A DNA stretch of 45,435 nt from Alteromonas genovensis (GCF_010500895.1 NZ_JAAAWO010000017.1:1-45435), one strand, 5' to 3'. Shown: positions 18,452-28,033, numbered from the stretch's first letter. Numbers and translations are program-made. The notes: a model not told the origin generated them from the letters alone.

Positions 18452-19180
18452 ATGGCGACAATACGACAAGACTTAGGTGCCGGGCACCACTTTCTATTTG
18501 ATGACGCCATTATCGGTGAGCCAAGTATTGATATGTTCACCCAAGAGCATTGGCAGTTTCAAAACAAAATCACTGGCCATGCAAAAGGAAGAGGAACAAC
18601 GCTGTTTATTGAACATGAGCAGCACAGTTGGGTACTTCGACACTTCCAGCGCGGTGGTTTAGTTGGCAAACTGTTGAGCGATCAGTACTTGTTCTTGGGA
18701 GTCGAATCGTCTCGCCCTTTTGAAGAATTTAAGCTACTTGCTGAAATGCGTAAAGAAGGACTGAATGTTCCGGTGCCGGTTGCTGCTAATATTCACCGCA
18801 GGGGAGTAATTTATCGCGGCGACCTCATCACACAGAGAATACTAGGTAGCCAAGACTTACACCAAGTATTGTGCCATGAGCCACTGAGTGAAAGTCAGTG
18901 GCACGCCATTGGGCGCGCACTTGCGGCAATGCACAACTGCCAAGTGTACCATCACGACGCCAATATTCGTAATATTATGATAGATGACAAGCAAGCAATT
19001 TGGCTCATTGATTTTGACCGCTGTCGCAAACGTCAAGGACACCAGTGGAAAACCGGTAACCTCGACAGATTACTGCGCTCACTGCTAAAAGAAAAAGAGA
19101 AAAACGCCATTTTTCATTGGTCAATGGACGAATGGCAGCATTGTCTTAACGGCTATTCGTCAATAGCAAGAACAGCATAA
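18452..19180 (+). CDS. kdkA: 3-deoxy-D-manno-octulosonic acid (Kdo) kinase
   Basis: A 242-residue lipopolysaccharide kinase of the KdkA/RfaP group. It phosphorylates Kdo on lipid A in species that carry a single phosphorylated Kdo. Kinase-like motifs are YHHDANIRNIMID (catalytic loop) and LIDFDRC (metal Asp). The N-terminal GRGTTLFIEHEQHSWVLRHFQRGG matches the family glycine-rich and RHY-type region. The frame could begin at GTG 18443, but ATG 18452 has GAG about 5 nt upstream and is preferred. It lies between the GT9 gene and coaD, as LPS core genes often do in gammaproteobacteria. Confidence 0.9.
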   Translation: MATIRQDLGAGHHFLFDDAIIGEPSIDMFTQEHWQFQNKITGHAKGRGTTLFIEHEQHSWVLRHFQRGGLVGKLLSDQYLFLGVESSRPFEEFKLLAEMRKEGLNVPVPVAANIHRRGVIYRGDLITQRILGSQDLHQVLCHEPLSESQWHAIGRALAAMHNCQVYHHDANIRNIMIDDKQAIWLIDFDRCRKRQGHQWKTGNLDRLLRSLLKEKEKNAIFHWSMDEWQHCLNGYSSIARTA

Positions 19181-19330
19181 CGACGCACATAGCGGCCAAT
19201 ATAACGACAAGTATAAGAGTAATGGGAATAGCACCTAACTATGATACAACTGTGTTACATTGATGGCGCTGATATATTGAGTAATTAACCTACAACCCAA
19301 CTCTATAATAACTCTACACTCATTTTATAA

Positions 19331-19837
<507 letters not shown>

Positions 19838-19947
19838 CTCTGCTAACGCTTGAACCTGCTTGCACAGAGACTGCTGATGCATGAGACCGCTGTCGCCAAA
19901 AATCAATAGTGTAGAATGATAAACAAACCCAAAATATCGCAGAGCGG

Positions 19948-20757
19948 CTATCGCTGGCAGTGAATACAGAAAAAGGTGTTGCGCTGCCCGATGACTTTGC
20001 TTTGAATGGGGTTGCTGCACACCTCACAGTCTTCGCCTTTCCTACCGTAAACGTTAAGATGCTGCGCGAAGTAGCCCGGCTTACCATCGGTTTGCGCGAA
20101 GTCTTTTAAGGTGGTTCCACCTTGCGCGATTGCTTTCGCTAATACCTGTTTAATATTGTGGGTTAAACGCTTATAACGCTCTGCACCTATGCGACCTGCT
20201 TGTCTACGGGGGTCAATACCACTTAAAAATAACGCTTCATTCGCATAAATATTGCCCACGCCGACTACAACCGCATTATCCATAATGAAACTTTTCACAG
20301 GACTTTTTCTATCGCGAGATAATGTGTAGAGACGACTTTCATCAAAGGCCTCAGTAAGCGGCTCTGGGCCTAAGTTATCTAATAGACCAAGTTGTGTATC
20401 AGGTGCTTGAAATAACACCGCACCAAAGCGCCTAGGGTCGTTAAGACGCAAGCATTGCCCAGTGTTTAAGACAATATCAACATGGTCGTGCTTTATCAGC
20501 GGTGTTGACGCATCAATTACCCGCAGTTTGCCAGACATGCCAAGATGTATAACCAAGCTTCCCACGGCTGTTTCAATTAACAGGTACTTAGCTCTGCGCG
20601 TAACATTGTTAACTTTGTGCCCTACCACCAATGAAACCTCTTCAGGTATAGGCCAGCGCATCCTTCTCTCGCGAACAATGACGTTTGCGATAGTGTTGTT
20701 GATTAAATGCGGTGATACACCTAAACGGCTCACTTCAACTTCTGGTAACTCAGGCAT
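19948..20757 (-). CDS. mutM: Formamidopyrimidine-DNA glycosylase (Fpg/MutM)
   Basis: A 269-residue bifunctional glycosylase/AP lyase that removes 8-oxoguanine. The N-terminal MPELPEVE supplies catalytic Pro2 and Glu3. Lys57 (AKYLL) and the HLGMSGK loop are conserved. The C-terminal zinc finger is CEVC ... CIHC followed by QR, complete. Length matches E. coli (269). The start lies 3 bp after the stop of the small membrane protein gene, so the two are probably cotranscribed. Confidence 0.97.
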   Translation of the reverse strand: MPELPEVEVSRLGVSPHLINNTIANVIVRERRMRWPIPEEVSLVVGHKVNNVTRRAKYLLIETAVGSLVIHLGMSGKLRVIDASTPLIKHDHVDIVLNTGQCLRLNDPRRFGAVLFQAPDTQLGLLDNLGPEPLTEAFDESRLYTLSRDRKSPVKSFIMDNAVVVGVGNIYANEALFLSGIDPRRQAGRIGAERYKRLTHNIKQVLAKAIAQGGTTLKDFAQTDGKPGYFAQHLNVYGRKGEDCEVCSNPIQSKVIGQRNTFFCIHCQR

Positions 20758-20760
20758 TGG

Positions 20761-21222
20761 TTATATCCATGGGAGCAATGTACTTAGGGACACATTGTCT
20801 AATGCATACCAATTATTGTCTACTTTCACTACGGTGACAGAAGACGTGGGGTAAAAGGCGTAAACCCGACCATTTGTTTCACCCGCAAGCCACACCACAA
20901 CAACAAGGGGCTCTATGTCCGATATATCGTTTTTAAGGGAAGTTAGATAACGAAGGCGCGCTTCTTGCCATCCGCCTATTTGTGCATCTGGACTGATTGA
21001 AAGGTTGCCCTCAGTACTGCGTTGACGCCACTGCTGACCACTTCTAACAAGCTGGTTATCGTCATGCTCTATTTTTAACACATAGGCGTTTTGCGGCAAC
21101 AAGCTGCGTACTTCAGAAATATCTTTTTGAGGACGTAAGCTGTCGATGTTGAACAAAGCAATCATGACCAACATGGCAACGATGACCACGTTATTCATTG
21201 CCCGCTGTGAAAGTTTTGCCAT
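20761..21222 (-). CDS. Small single-pass membrane protein of unknown function
   Basis: A 153-residue protein with one N-terminal membrane helix (about 11-25, NNVVIVAMLVMIALFNI) and a soluble, probably periplasmic domain rich in beta strands, with the motifs GGWQEARLRYL and PLVVVVWLAGE. I do not recognise the family. It sits 3 bp upstream of mutM on the same strand, in the mutM-rpmG interval, and looks like a lineage-specific gene. A role in DNA repair is not implied by position alone. Confidence 0.65.
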   Translation of the reverse strand: MAKLSQRAMNNVVIVAMLVMIALFNIDSLRPQKDISEVRSLLPQNAYVLKIEHDDNQLVRSGQQWRQRSTEGNLSISPDAQIGGWQEARLRYLTSLKNDISDIEPLVVVVWLAGETNGRVYAFYPTSSVTVVKVDNNWYALDNVSLSTLLPWI

Positions 21223-21292
21223 TGCCTATGCCCGTTACAATGAAAAAGGAGATATAGAGCAGATATAGTAAAGCCTCGATTCTTAAGATACT

Positions 21293-21572
21293 AGGGCGTG
21301 TTGATCTTTGTTGTACGAGTTTTGGGCTAAATGGAAGCACTTTAATCGCGAAACAGTCGTGTAGGCCTAGTGGGCTAAGTCAAAGGGCCCAAATAAAAAA
21401 AGCGGCGACAAAGAGTAAAATGCTTCCATAACGCCCCCTTAGGGCAGCGCCTGTGAGCGATTTATCCTGCGTTGAATGGTTTCGATTTAGCCCGCTAGAC
21501 CTTCAACCATTCGCCTTGTCTAAATAGCTCACAGACCGCTGCAAAAATGTACTGCAAAGATCAACACGCCCT
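21293..21572. mobile_element. 280-bp MITE-like element with 18-bp perfect inverted termini
   Basis: AGGGCGTGTTGATCTTTG (21293-21310) is matched by its exact reverse complement CAAAGATCAACACGCCCT (21555-21572). The interior holds several smaller inverted pairs (for example GGAAGCACTTTA against TAAAATGCTTCC, and repeats of GGGCTAA) but no transposase. Flanks CTA and TTA hint at a short TNA or TA target duplication, as in IS5-type insertions; this is not certain. It occupies the gap between the small membrane protein gene and rpmG. The remainder of that gap (21573-21762) holds a G-rich patch and no gene that I can see. Confidence 0.8.
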
Positions 21573-21762
21573 TATGAAATCTTGAGTTCGGGTTTGAGCT
21601 TATCAAAGCTCTGTCATGTTTGCGCGGGGGGGTGTCGCGCGGGAGAAGGATCTCACCACGATCTCGCGGCTTCTGCTCGTCTTTTAACGTGCAACTATGA
21701 TTTGTTTTGCTCTGAAAGACGAAAAAGCGATCAGTACTGAGAACGTGTGACCGAATAAACGC

Positions 21763-21788
21763 AAAAAACCCGGCAAAGGCCGGGTTTT
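21763..21788 (-). terminator. Terminator of the rpmB-rpmG operon
   Basis: ACCCGGC-AAAG-GCCGGGT forms a 7-bp GC-rich stem. Read on the minus strand it is followed by TTTTTTG. It lies about 38 bp after the rpmG stop. Confidence 0.9.
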
Positions 21789-21825
21789 CGTGGAGACAAA
21801 AGCAAGTGCTCTTTCTAAAAGGGCT

Positions 21826-21981
21826 TTACTTGATTTTTGCCTCTTTGAACATAACGTGCTTACGCACAACAGGATCAAACTTTTTGATCTCCATTTTGCC
21901 TGGCATGTTACGTTTGTTCTTATCAGTAGTGTAGAAGAAACCTGTACCTGCTGAAGAAACTAGTTTAATTTTATCGCGCAT
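21826..21981 (-). CDS. rpmG: 50S ribosomal protein L33
   Basis: A 51-residue protein that starts [20 protein letters not shown] and ends VMFKEAKIK, the standard L33 sequence. It lacks the zinc-binding cysteines, so it is the C-minus form. It lies 11 bp after rpmB on the same strand and is followed by a strong terminator. Confidence 0.97.
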   Translation of the reverse strand: MRDKIKLVSSAGTGFFYTTDKNKRNMPGKMEIKKFDPVVRKHVMFKEAKIK

Positions 21982-21992
21982 TGTCGGCTTCC

Positions 21993-22229
21993 TTAGATTT
22001 TCTCACCACGGGCACGAACGTCAGCTAATACTGAGTCAATACCTTTCTTATCGATGATACGCATGCCTTTCGCAGACAAACGTAGTTTAACAAAACGGCT
22101 TTCGCTCTCAACCCAAAAACGGTGAGTTTGAAGGTTTGGCAAAAAGCGACGACGAGTCGCATTTCTTGCGTGTGAACGGTTATTACCAACCGTTGGACGC
22201 TTACCTGTTACTTGGCATACTCTTGACAT
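21993..22229 (-). CDS. rpmB: 50S ribosomal protein L28
   Basis: A 78-residue protein starting [20 protein letters not shown] and ending [12 protein letters not shown], typical of L28. An upstream in-frame extension to 22280 exists, but the ATG at 22229 has TCTGGAGAC just upstream and matches the family start. Only one of the usual zinc-form cysteines is present (Cys5). First gene of the rpmB-rpmG operon. Confidence 0.97.
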   Translation of the reverse strand: MSRVCQVTGKRPTVGNNRSHARNATRRRFLPNLQTHRFWVESESRFVKLRLSAKGMRIIDKKGIDSVLADVRARGEKI

Positions 22230-22331
22230 TGTATTTGTCTCCAGAACAACGATAACTGTCGCGCCAGTCGTTCCCACCACTCAAATAGTCGTTGGGTCAA
22301 AAGGCGTATTACTATAAATTAGAGGGCGCAT

Positions 22332-22360
22332 TTTATACAGCAAAGGCAGGATCATTTCAA
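22332..22360 (-). promoter_or_regulatory. Sigma-70 promoter of rpmB-rpmG
   Basis: On the minus strand TTGAAA (22360-22355), a 17-bp spacer, then TATAAA (22337-22332), near consensus. It gives a leader of about 95 nt before rpmB. The 368-bp gap 22230-22597 otherwise holds AT-rich DNA and the weakly defined leader of the glycerol-phosphate cassette. Confidence 0.75.
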
Positions 22361-22597
22361 TAAAAAAGTAAAAAAAGCTCAATTTTTAACTGCTTTTTCT
22401 ACGATCTCGGCATTTCTACTACTAATTACCGTACTTTAATTAATAACCGCAACCCACACCCGATTATTTTTGTGCTAATTTACATTGAGCAGTCGGCTCA
22501 ACAAAAGCCACAAATAAAGTGGGCGCAAACATACCACGCACGCTCAGGCGCGTCACTAAAATAAAAAGCAACTATGCAAAAATAGGTTTCTCTTCAA

Positions 22598-23671
22598 ATG
22601 ACAAATTCTGTAATTTTTGATGTTCAACATCTTTACTATTTACCCCAATATTTTCCTGTTGCATGTGCGCTTAGGGAATTAGGTGTAAAAGTAAACTTCG
22701 TTTTGCACCAAGAGCCCGGATACGACGAGGTGAAGACTTCCACACTGAATAATAGAGGGTTTAACTATCAGTTTATTCCAGATGGCAGTAGTGTATTGTC
22801 TTTTTATCAATCACAAAATGTAGATTGGATAATTTTTGGAAATATCCCCCCGTTTTCAACGAATGAAAAATCCAAACTTAGCTCCAAACTTGCACTTATG
22901 CAGCATGGAATTGGACCTAAAGCTTGTTATTACAACGTATCAGAGTTCCCTTTCGATGTTCGCTTTGTAGAAGGTGAAAGCCGTTTATCCCGCCTTCAAG
23001 CTCTTTTTCCTACAAGAACTTTTGTTGATACTGGCTACGCCAAATTGGACCCTATTTTTGATGGAACAGAGCCACCGAGAACAATCGAACAATTGGGACT
23101 CGAAAAAGGCAAACCCACAATACTCTACGCACCTACTTTTTTCCCAAGCAGCATAGAAAAATTTAAAAACGATTGGCCGCTAACACTTAAAAAATATAAC
23201 ATTATCATAAAGCCTCACTTTTTTAGTGTGACTAAAAAGAAATACGTTAAACAGAAAGAAAAAGTAGAACGGTGGGCATCTTTTGATAATGTTTATGTGG
23301 CCAAAAAGCATGAATTTTGCCTTGTTTCGTTTATGCAGATCGCCGATGTGATGGTGTCAGATGCATCGTCAGCTATATTTGAATTTGCGGCTATGAACAG
23401 ACCTGTTGTGTGGTGTGACTTTTCACAAACAAGATGGAGTTATTCTGGCCTGTTTAAGTTCAGGTTGAAAAAGCGACTCGACTCAGACCTCTCTTTATTC
23501 CACGATATAGCACACAGAGCAACGTCTCCTAATCTTGCGAATGAGTTTATTGAGCAATGTGTAATTTCACCACATGCAAAAAGTGAAACTCGACAAACTA
23601 TTACTAACAAAATGGTTGGTAAAACAGATGGGCTATGCAGTCAACGTATTGCTAAATACCTAACAGAATAA
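22598..23671 (+). CDS. CDP-glycerol glycerophosphotransferase family protein (TagF-like)
   Basis: A 357-residue GT-B-type enzyme. The conserved C-terminal half shows KPTILYAPTFFPSS (about 190-203), the NIIIKPHFF segment and DVMVSDASSAIFEFAAMNRP (about 250-270), hallmarks of the teichoic-acid glycerophosphotransferase family. These enzymes move glycerol-phosphate or a related unit from a CDP donor to a glycan or polymer. There is no signal peptide, so it acts at the cytoplasmic face. Only AGG about 12 nt upstream could serve as ribosome site. It heads a three-gene cassette with a cytidylyltransferase that would make the CDP donor. Local base use is more AT-rich than the neighbouring core genes. 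Confidence 0.8.
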   Translation: MTNSVIFDVQHLYYLPQYFPVACALRELGVKVNFVLHQEPGYDEVKTSTLNNRGFNYQFIPDGSSVLSFYQSQNVDWIIFGNIPPFSTNEKSKLSSKLALMQHGIGPKACYYNVSEFPFDVRFVEGESRLSRLQALFPTRTFVDTGYAKLDPIFDGTEPPRTIEQLGLEKGKPTILYAPTFFPSSIEKFKNDWPLTLKKYNIIIKPHFFSVTKKKYVKQKEKVERWASFDNVYVAKKHEFCLVSFMQIADVMVSDASSAIFEFAAMNRPVVWCDFSQTRWSYSGLFKFRLKKRLDSDLSLFHDIAHRATSPNLANEFIEQCVISPHAKSETRQTITNKMVGKTDGLCSQRIAKYLTE

Positions 23672-23683
23672 AAAGGTGCAACA

Positions 23684-24082
23684 TTGCGAAGAGTAATTAC
23701 ATTTGGCACATTTGATGTGCTTCACATTGGTCACGTACGTATTTTGCAGCGAGCTAAAGCTCACGGCGATCACCTTACGGTAGGTTTGTCTTCTGACGAA
23801 TTGAATTTTAGTAAAAAGGGCAGAAACCCTATTTATCCCTATTCTAGTAGATCGGAACTGCTTAGTTCTATGCGCTTTGTTGATGCTGTTTTCATGGAGG
23901 AATCCCTTGAAAAAAAACGAGATTATATTCTTCAGCACAAAGCAGATGTGCTAGTAATGGGGAATGATTGGGAAGGTAAATTTGACGAATTTCGCGACGT
24001 TTGTGCCGTTGTTTATTTACCAAGAACCCCGTCTATTTCTACAACTGAAATCATCGAAATAATTAAAGATGTTAACGGATGA
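23684..24082 (+). CDS. Glycerol-3-phosphate cytidylyltransferase-like protein (TagD-like)
   Basis: A 132-residue nucleotidyltransferase. The N-terminal RRVITFGTFDVLHIGHVRIL carries the HxGH CTP-binding motif, and TPSISTTEIIEII matches the C-terminal RTxGISTTxI-type signature. TagD and GCT of Gram-positives have about 130 residues. It likely makes CDP-glycerol or a similar CDP-alcohol for the two flanking TagF-like enzymes. Translation begins at TTG 23684, with AAAAGGTG 6-7 nt upstream; no in-frame ATG fits. The stop overlaps the next ATG by 4 bp. The substrate could differ from glycerol-3-phosphate. Confidence 0.85.
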   Translation: MRRVITFGTFDVLHIGHVRILQRAKAHGDHLTVGLSSDELNFSKKGRNPIYPYSSRSELLSSMRFVDAVFMEESLEKKRDYILQHKADVLVMGNDWEGKFDEFRDVCAVVYLPRTPSISTTEIIEIIKDVNG

Positions 24083-25101
24083 AGTTTTTACTCTACCTAT
24101 CACAGAATTACTCTTTTGAGATTATGCGCCCGCTTTGTTCACTAATGCGCAAAGAAGGACATGACGTAAGATGGTTCGCAGAAGGCAGCGAGGTTAACAA
24201 GTCGCAATTTCAACCTGATGATATTGTTTTATCCACGATATCAGAGGCAATAAGGTTTCGACCCGATGCATCATTTCTGCCTGGAAACATTGTCCCTTCG
24301 TTTATACCAGGGTTAAAAGTACAGTTATTTCACGGATTTGAATGGAAAAAGAAAGGGCATTTCAGAATTCGAGGCTGCTTTGATTTGTACTGTACACAAG
24401 GGCCATTTTTCACCAAGAAGTTTGAAGCACTGCGAGAAAAGCACCCTCATTTCACGGTGAAAGAAACTGGGTGGACTAAACTAGATACATTATTTGAATA
24501 TACCAAAAAAGACATTCCCCAACACAAATTACCCGTTATTCTTTATGCACCAACGTTCTCGCCTAGCTTCACCTCTGCTAATTCTCTGCTCAATGCAATG
24601 TTTGCTCTCAGCAAAAAGAAATCTTGGAAGTGGAAAGTAAAATTTCACCCGAAAATGGATAAAGAGACAATAGAGGCGTTTAAACGAGCACAGCATAAAA
24701 ACCTTGAAGTTATCGACTCTCATAACATCACTCCTCTTCTAGTAGAAAGTGATGTGATGGTTTCAGATACTTCCTCAGCCATCACTGAATTTTTGCTACT
24801 TGGAAAACCCGTCGTCACTTTCAAAAATGCCCAGCCTGAGCCTGTGCTTATTGATATTGATGATGCCAATAAACTCGAAGACGCAGTTGAGAAAGCCCTC
24901 ACAATGGATGAGACTTTAAAAGAGAGTATTAATAACTACAGCCTAAAAATGCACCCTTTCACCGATGGACAGTCTGCACAACGAGTATTACAGGCAACAA
25001 TTGAAGAAATTGAAATGTACCCACGCGAAGAAAATGTAGCGAAGCCAAAAAATATCTTTCGTAATTTCAAATTACGAAAAAGGCTTGGCTATTGGAGGTG
25101 A
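24079..25101 (+). CDS. Second CDP-glycerol glycerophosphotransferase-like protein
   Basis: A 340-residue paralogue of the first cassette gene. It has VILYAPTFSPSFTSA (about 152-166), WKVKFHPKMD (about 188-198) and DVMVSDTSSAITEFLLLGKPV (about 224-245), the same core motifs. The N-terminal HGFEWKKKGHFRIRG segment differs from the first enzyme. A basic tail (KNIFRNFKLRKRLGYWR) could attach it to the membrane. It may add the first unit while the partner extends, or use a different acceptor. It ends just before a terminator shared with yjbH. Confidence 0.8.
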   Translation: MKFLLYLSQNYSFEIMRPLCSLMRKEGHDVRWFAEGSEVNKSQFQPDDIVLSTISEAIRFRPDASFLPGNIVPSFIPGLKVQLFHGFEWKKKGHFRIRGCFDLYCTQGPFFTKKFEALREKHPHFTVKETGWTKLDTLFEYTKKDIPQHKLPVILYAPTFSPSFTSANSLLNAMFALSKKKSWKWKVKFHPKMDKETIEAFKRAQHKNLEVIDSHNITPLLVESDVMVSDTSSAITEFLLLGKPVVTFKNAQPEPVLIDIDDANKLEDAVEKALTMDETLKESINNYSLKMHPFTDGQSAQRVLQATIEEIEMYPREENVAKPKNIFRNFKLRKRLGYWR

Positions 25102-25146
25102 AGCGTTAAGTACACTTTTACGGGTTAAAGACGGTTAAAGTTATAG

Positions 25147-25171
25147 AAAGGGAGCAAAAGCTCCCTTTTTT
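25147..25171. terminator. Bidirectional terminator between the glycerol-phosphate cassette and yjbH
   Basis: AAAGGGAGC-AAAA-GCTCCCTTTTTT forms a stem of about 9 bp with T runs in both directions. The yjbH stop codon overlaps its right edge. Confidence 0.88.
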
Positions 25172-27272
25172 AATCGTAAAATGGCGCTCTTATTTCGGTC
25201 TGATTAATTAACCTTGCAGGTCGCTGTAACATTTGACCGCCATCTCGAGATATTGGTACCCAAGGGAAGAATCCACGCCCTTTTGAAGGCTGCAGCAAAA
25301 ATAAGTCAGTTGGAATTGAGATATAGAAGCCTTTTGTAAAACTCCCTTCCCCATACTCTTCTGACGATACATCCGTGAAAGCTGCAAATGCGCCCACAAT
25401 AATTCCGCTGTCAAAACGCTTAGCGTAATCGATATTCACGCCTTTATCTTTTGCAAGAAACTGCCCTGCACTCACGGTTATTTGGGTGTCATCTAAAAAT
25501 TCGGGCTTCCAATACACACTCGCGTGTCCGGTGATAGCATCGTAGTCTTCCAACGCCATTTGTTTTAACGGGTCGCGTTGCTTTACGTAATTAACATCTA
25601 CGCCATAGGCGATATTACTATCCACTTCGCGATACATTATTTCGCCGCCGACTCCAGCAAACATGGTTTCTAAATAACCCGCATAAGCCTGCCCAAATAG
25701 GTTTTCAGATAGTCTATCTTTGTAATGCAAAATAGCAGTATCTAGCCACACGTCATTTTCAGACACATACTCTCTTACCCGCGTTCTCACTCTGGGCAAG
25801 GCGACTTCTTCATTATCGACTAGGTAATTAAACTTATCGAAATTATCAAGCAACGTTACACGAGCACTACCTCGTATTGAAAACTTCTCGTCAAACGCAT
25901 ATCCACCGCCTAGCAAAAAACCAGTTTGGTAGAGGTAGAAATCTTCTGGGTTACCGAAAGACTGAGTAAAGAAAAAGTCTGCGCTATAAAATAACCCTTT
26001 GGTATTTTCAGGTTCATAAGCGTCTAATACCTCTTGAGAGGGGTCAGTTCTTATGTAGGTTTGCTTAATATCAGCGTCCACAGACTCATAGCGCGCAGCC
26101 GCAATGAAGGCTTCAGCATCTACTTGCGTATCTACCATTGGCTGACCGCCACGATTATCTACAATATGATAGGTTTTTACCGTATCTGGCAGCTCAGAGG
26201 CCGCCACACGACCAATTCGCTCTATTGCTTCGTCTTGATCGCGGTAGTTCACTTGTGTGCCGTAAAACGTTGCTTCGTTCTCGTTTAATTCTGCATCAGA
26301 AAGTACGAAGCCAGCATCGCGGAACATGTCGTTATACAATGCTGATTTATTAACGTCTTCAATCTTTTTAGGCGGGCGCCTTGCCATAAGCGAACGCGGC
26401 TCCTTATCGAATTTCAGCTGCGAGGCAGTATTCATATTGAAACGATACGTTAAGCCAAACCCAATGGTATTACCACGCTGATAATTAAAAGAAAAATCGA
26501 CGTCTTTGTATCGATAAACCGCACCAATATTCCAACGAGAATCTTGTTCAAGCTCACCAGCCCGGTCTTCGGAGTAATCATTCCCTTCAAACTCTAGCTT
26601 TAGCGTGAGCGGTTCCCAAGGCGTTTGATATTCAATACCACCAAAAAATGAGGCTGTACCTTTGAAGAACTGATCGTAATCTACTTTTCCGCCTCTGCCG
26701 GAAAAGCCTCCAGGGCGTTCGCAGAAACTGTCTCTTAGCTCACAAAACGGATTGGTAATATCATCGGCAGTACCAAGATAACCCCAACCCAACCCTAAAT
26801 GAAAATCAAACGGGCCTACAGATTTACTGGCGTTGATATATTCACTTTCAAAAAAACCGGTACCACCAAAGTCTCTAAAGCCAACGCTAATATCCGGTAA
26901 GTAATAGCTCTCTTTCCACAATCTAAACTTAACGTCTAAGCCTTTGTCTTTGAGCGTTTGATCTCCACTAAATGATTCAAATTGGCTATAGAGCTGAGTA
27001 CGTACGTCGGTATAACGAGCAGTCGCCTCCATCCAATCATAGAGCTGAATATTCACAGACCAAAAACGATACTCTCCGTTGTCGGTGTAATTTATGGCCA
27101 TGCCGCCTTGCTCGCGCATACGCGCCGTTGGCGTTTGTATAAGACCGTTACCACCTTGTACCATTTGTGAAGGCGTTACGTTTATTTGCGTGTCTGCTTG
27201 CGTTGTTGTCGATAACACACTGCCCACAACCAGCGCTAGTGTTGTTCTTTTTGAAGGAAAATACGCACTCAT
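25170..27272 (-). CDS. yjbH: YjbH/GfcD-family outer-membrane protein for polysaccharide export
   Basis: A 700-residue protein with a signal peptide (cleavage near TTTQA-DTQ). NGLIQTPTARMREQGGMAINYTD near the mature start is characteristic of YjbH. The rest is a series of amphipathic beta strands consistent with outer-membrane barrel segments. YjbH/GfcD belongs to the four-gene exopolysaccharide operon yjbEFGH (gfcABCD). The exact step is unproved; secretion or assembly of the polymer is inferred. The start overlaps the GfcC-like stop by 4 bp. Confidence 0.9.
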   Translation of the reverse strand: MSAYFPSKRTTLALVVGSVLSTTTQADTQINVTPSQMVQGGNGLIQTPTARMREQGGMAINYTDNGEYRFWSVNIQLYDWMEATARYTDVRTQLYSQFESFSGDQTLKDKGLDVKFRLWKESYYLPDISVGFRDFGGTGFFESEYINASKSVGPFDFHLGLGWGYLGTADDITNPFCELRDSFCERPGGFSGRGGKVDYDQFFKGTASFFGGIEYQTPWEPLTLKLEFEGNDYSEDRAGELEQDSRWNIGAVYRYKDVDFSFNYQRGNTIGFGLTYRFNMNTASQLKFDKEPRSLMARRPPKKIEDVNKSALYNDMFRDAGFVLSDAELNENEATFYGTQVNYRDQDEAIERIGRVAASELPDTVKTYHIVDNRGGQPMVDTQVDAEAFIAAARYESVDADIKQTYIRTDPSQEVLDAYEPENTKGLFYSADFFFTQSFGNPEDFYLYQTGFLLGGGYAFDEKFSIRGSARVTLLDNFDKFNYLVDNEEVALPRVRTRVREYVSENDVWLDTAILHYKDRLSENLFGQAYAGYLETMFAGVGGEIMYREVDSNIAYGVDVNYVKQRDPLKQMALEDYDAITGHASVYWKPEFLDDTQITVSAGQFLAKDKGVNIDYAKRFDSGIIVGAFAAFTDVSSEEYGEGSFTKGFYISIPTDLFLLQPSKGRGFFPWVPISRDGGQMLQRPARLINQTEIRAPFYD

Positions 27273-28033
27273 TGAGGAAGAACCCTGTGTACTGCTAAAG
27301 CGGCAACCCGCTGATTAAGCTGATTTATTTTATTACTGAATAGCTCTGATGAAACAGGTACGTAAACCTGACTGCCCGGCATCAGCTGTGAAAAATCAAG
27401 ATTCCAATAAGCAACGCCTTTGCGCTCAACTTCACCATTTGGGTGTACAACGTAAACAATACTCTTGTCTGCATCATCGAGTTTGGCCACTTTGTGCGAC
27501 GCTGTATAAACAGACGTATCGCTTTGATGTTGGTATGCCCCGGGCTTAACAAGCGCACCAGAAAAATGAAGCACATTGGGCCGACCATTCAGTCTCAACC
27601 AATACTTGCCGGGCTGAAACATAGGGTTATCTTCAAAAAATAAACGGGAGCGGTTATAGGATATAGGCATATCTAAGCGGGTAGACACTGTCCACTGTGC
27701 CACTTGCCCGTATAAGTTGCTCAGTGCTTTATGTGTGTTGCTGGTTTTATCGAAATGAGTTAACAGCTGCCTAATGCTAGCCAACACCACTTCTTTTTCA
27801 TGCTCTGCTTTAGGGCTGGTCAAATCAAATGCGGCAGCAGTCGGCCAATACCATTGCCCGTTGTCCGCAACAATGGACAGTGCGCTCGATAGCCTAATGG
27901 TTCTATCAAATTGATAGGTTTGCTTGTTGATCATTATTGTAACGAGGTCGCTTTGGGCCACTGCAGCCTGCGAGAAATTCATACTTAAAAACTGCGCGAT
28001 AGCAGCAAATAAAATGTAATTTAGCCCTTTCAT
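27269..28033 (-). CDS. yjbG: GfcC/YjbG-family capsule/exopolysaccharide protein
   Basis: A 254-residue periplasmic protein with a signal peptide (about 1-23). It has family features of GfcC: a short beta-grasp-like segment around KPGAYQHQSDTSVYTASHKV, a WNLDFSQLMPGSQVYVPVSSE stretch near 225-245 and a helical C-terminal tail. It is coupled by ATGA overlaps to both neighbours. Its role is in group 4-type polysaccharide assembly, mechanism unknown. Confidence 0.85.
   Translation of the reverse strand: MKGLNYILFAAIAQFLSMNFSQAAVAQSDLVTIMINKQTYQFDRTIRLSSALSIVADNGQWYWPTAAAFDLTSPKAEHEKEVVLASIRQLLTHFDKTSNTHKALSNLYGQVAQWTVSTRLDMPISYNRSRLFFEDNPMFQPGKYWLRLNGRPNVLHFSGALVKPGAYQHQSDTSVYTASHKVAKLDDADKSIVYVVHPNGEVERKGVAYWNLDFSQLMPGSQVYVPVSSELFSNKINQLNQRVAALAVHRVLPQ

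Noticed and set aside
21293..21572. Transposase remnant within the MITE-like element
   Set aside because: Only a frame of about 20 codons beginning MEAFYSLSP is present; too short to assign.
21684..21878. Minus-strand open frame of 64 codons
   Set aside because: It overlaps rpmG and its terminator in another frame and has no family likeness.
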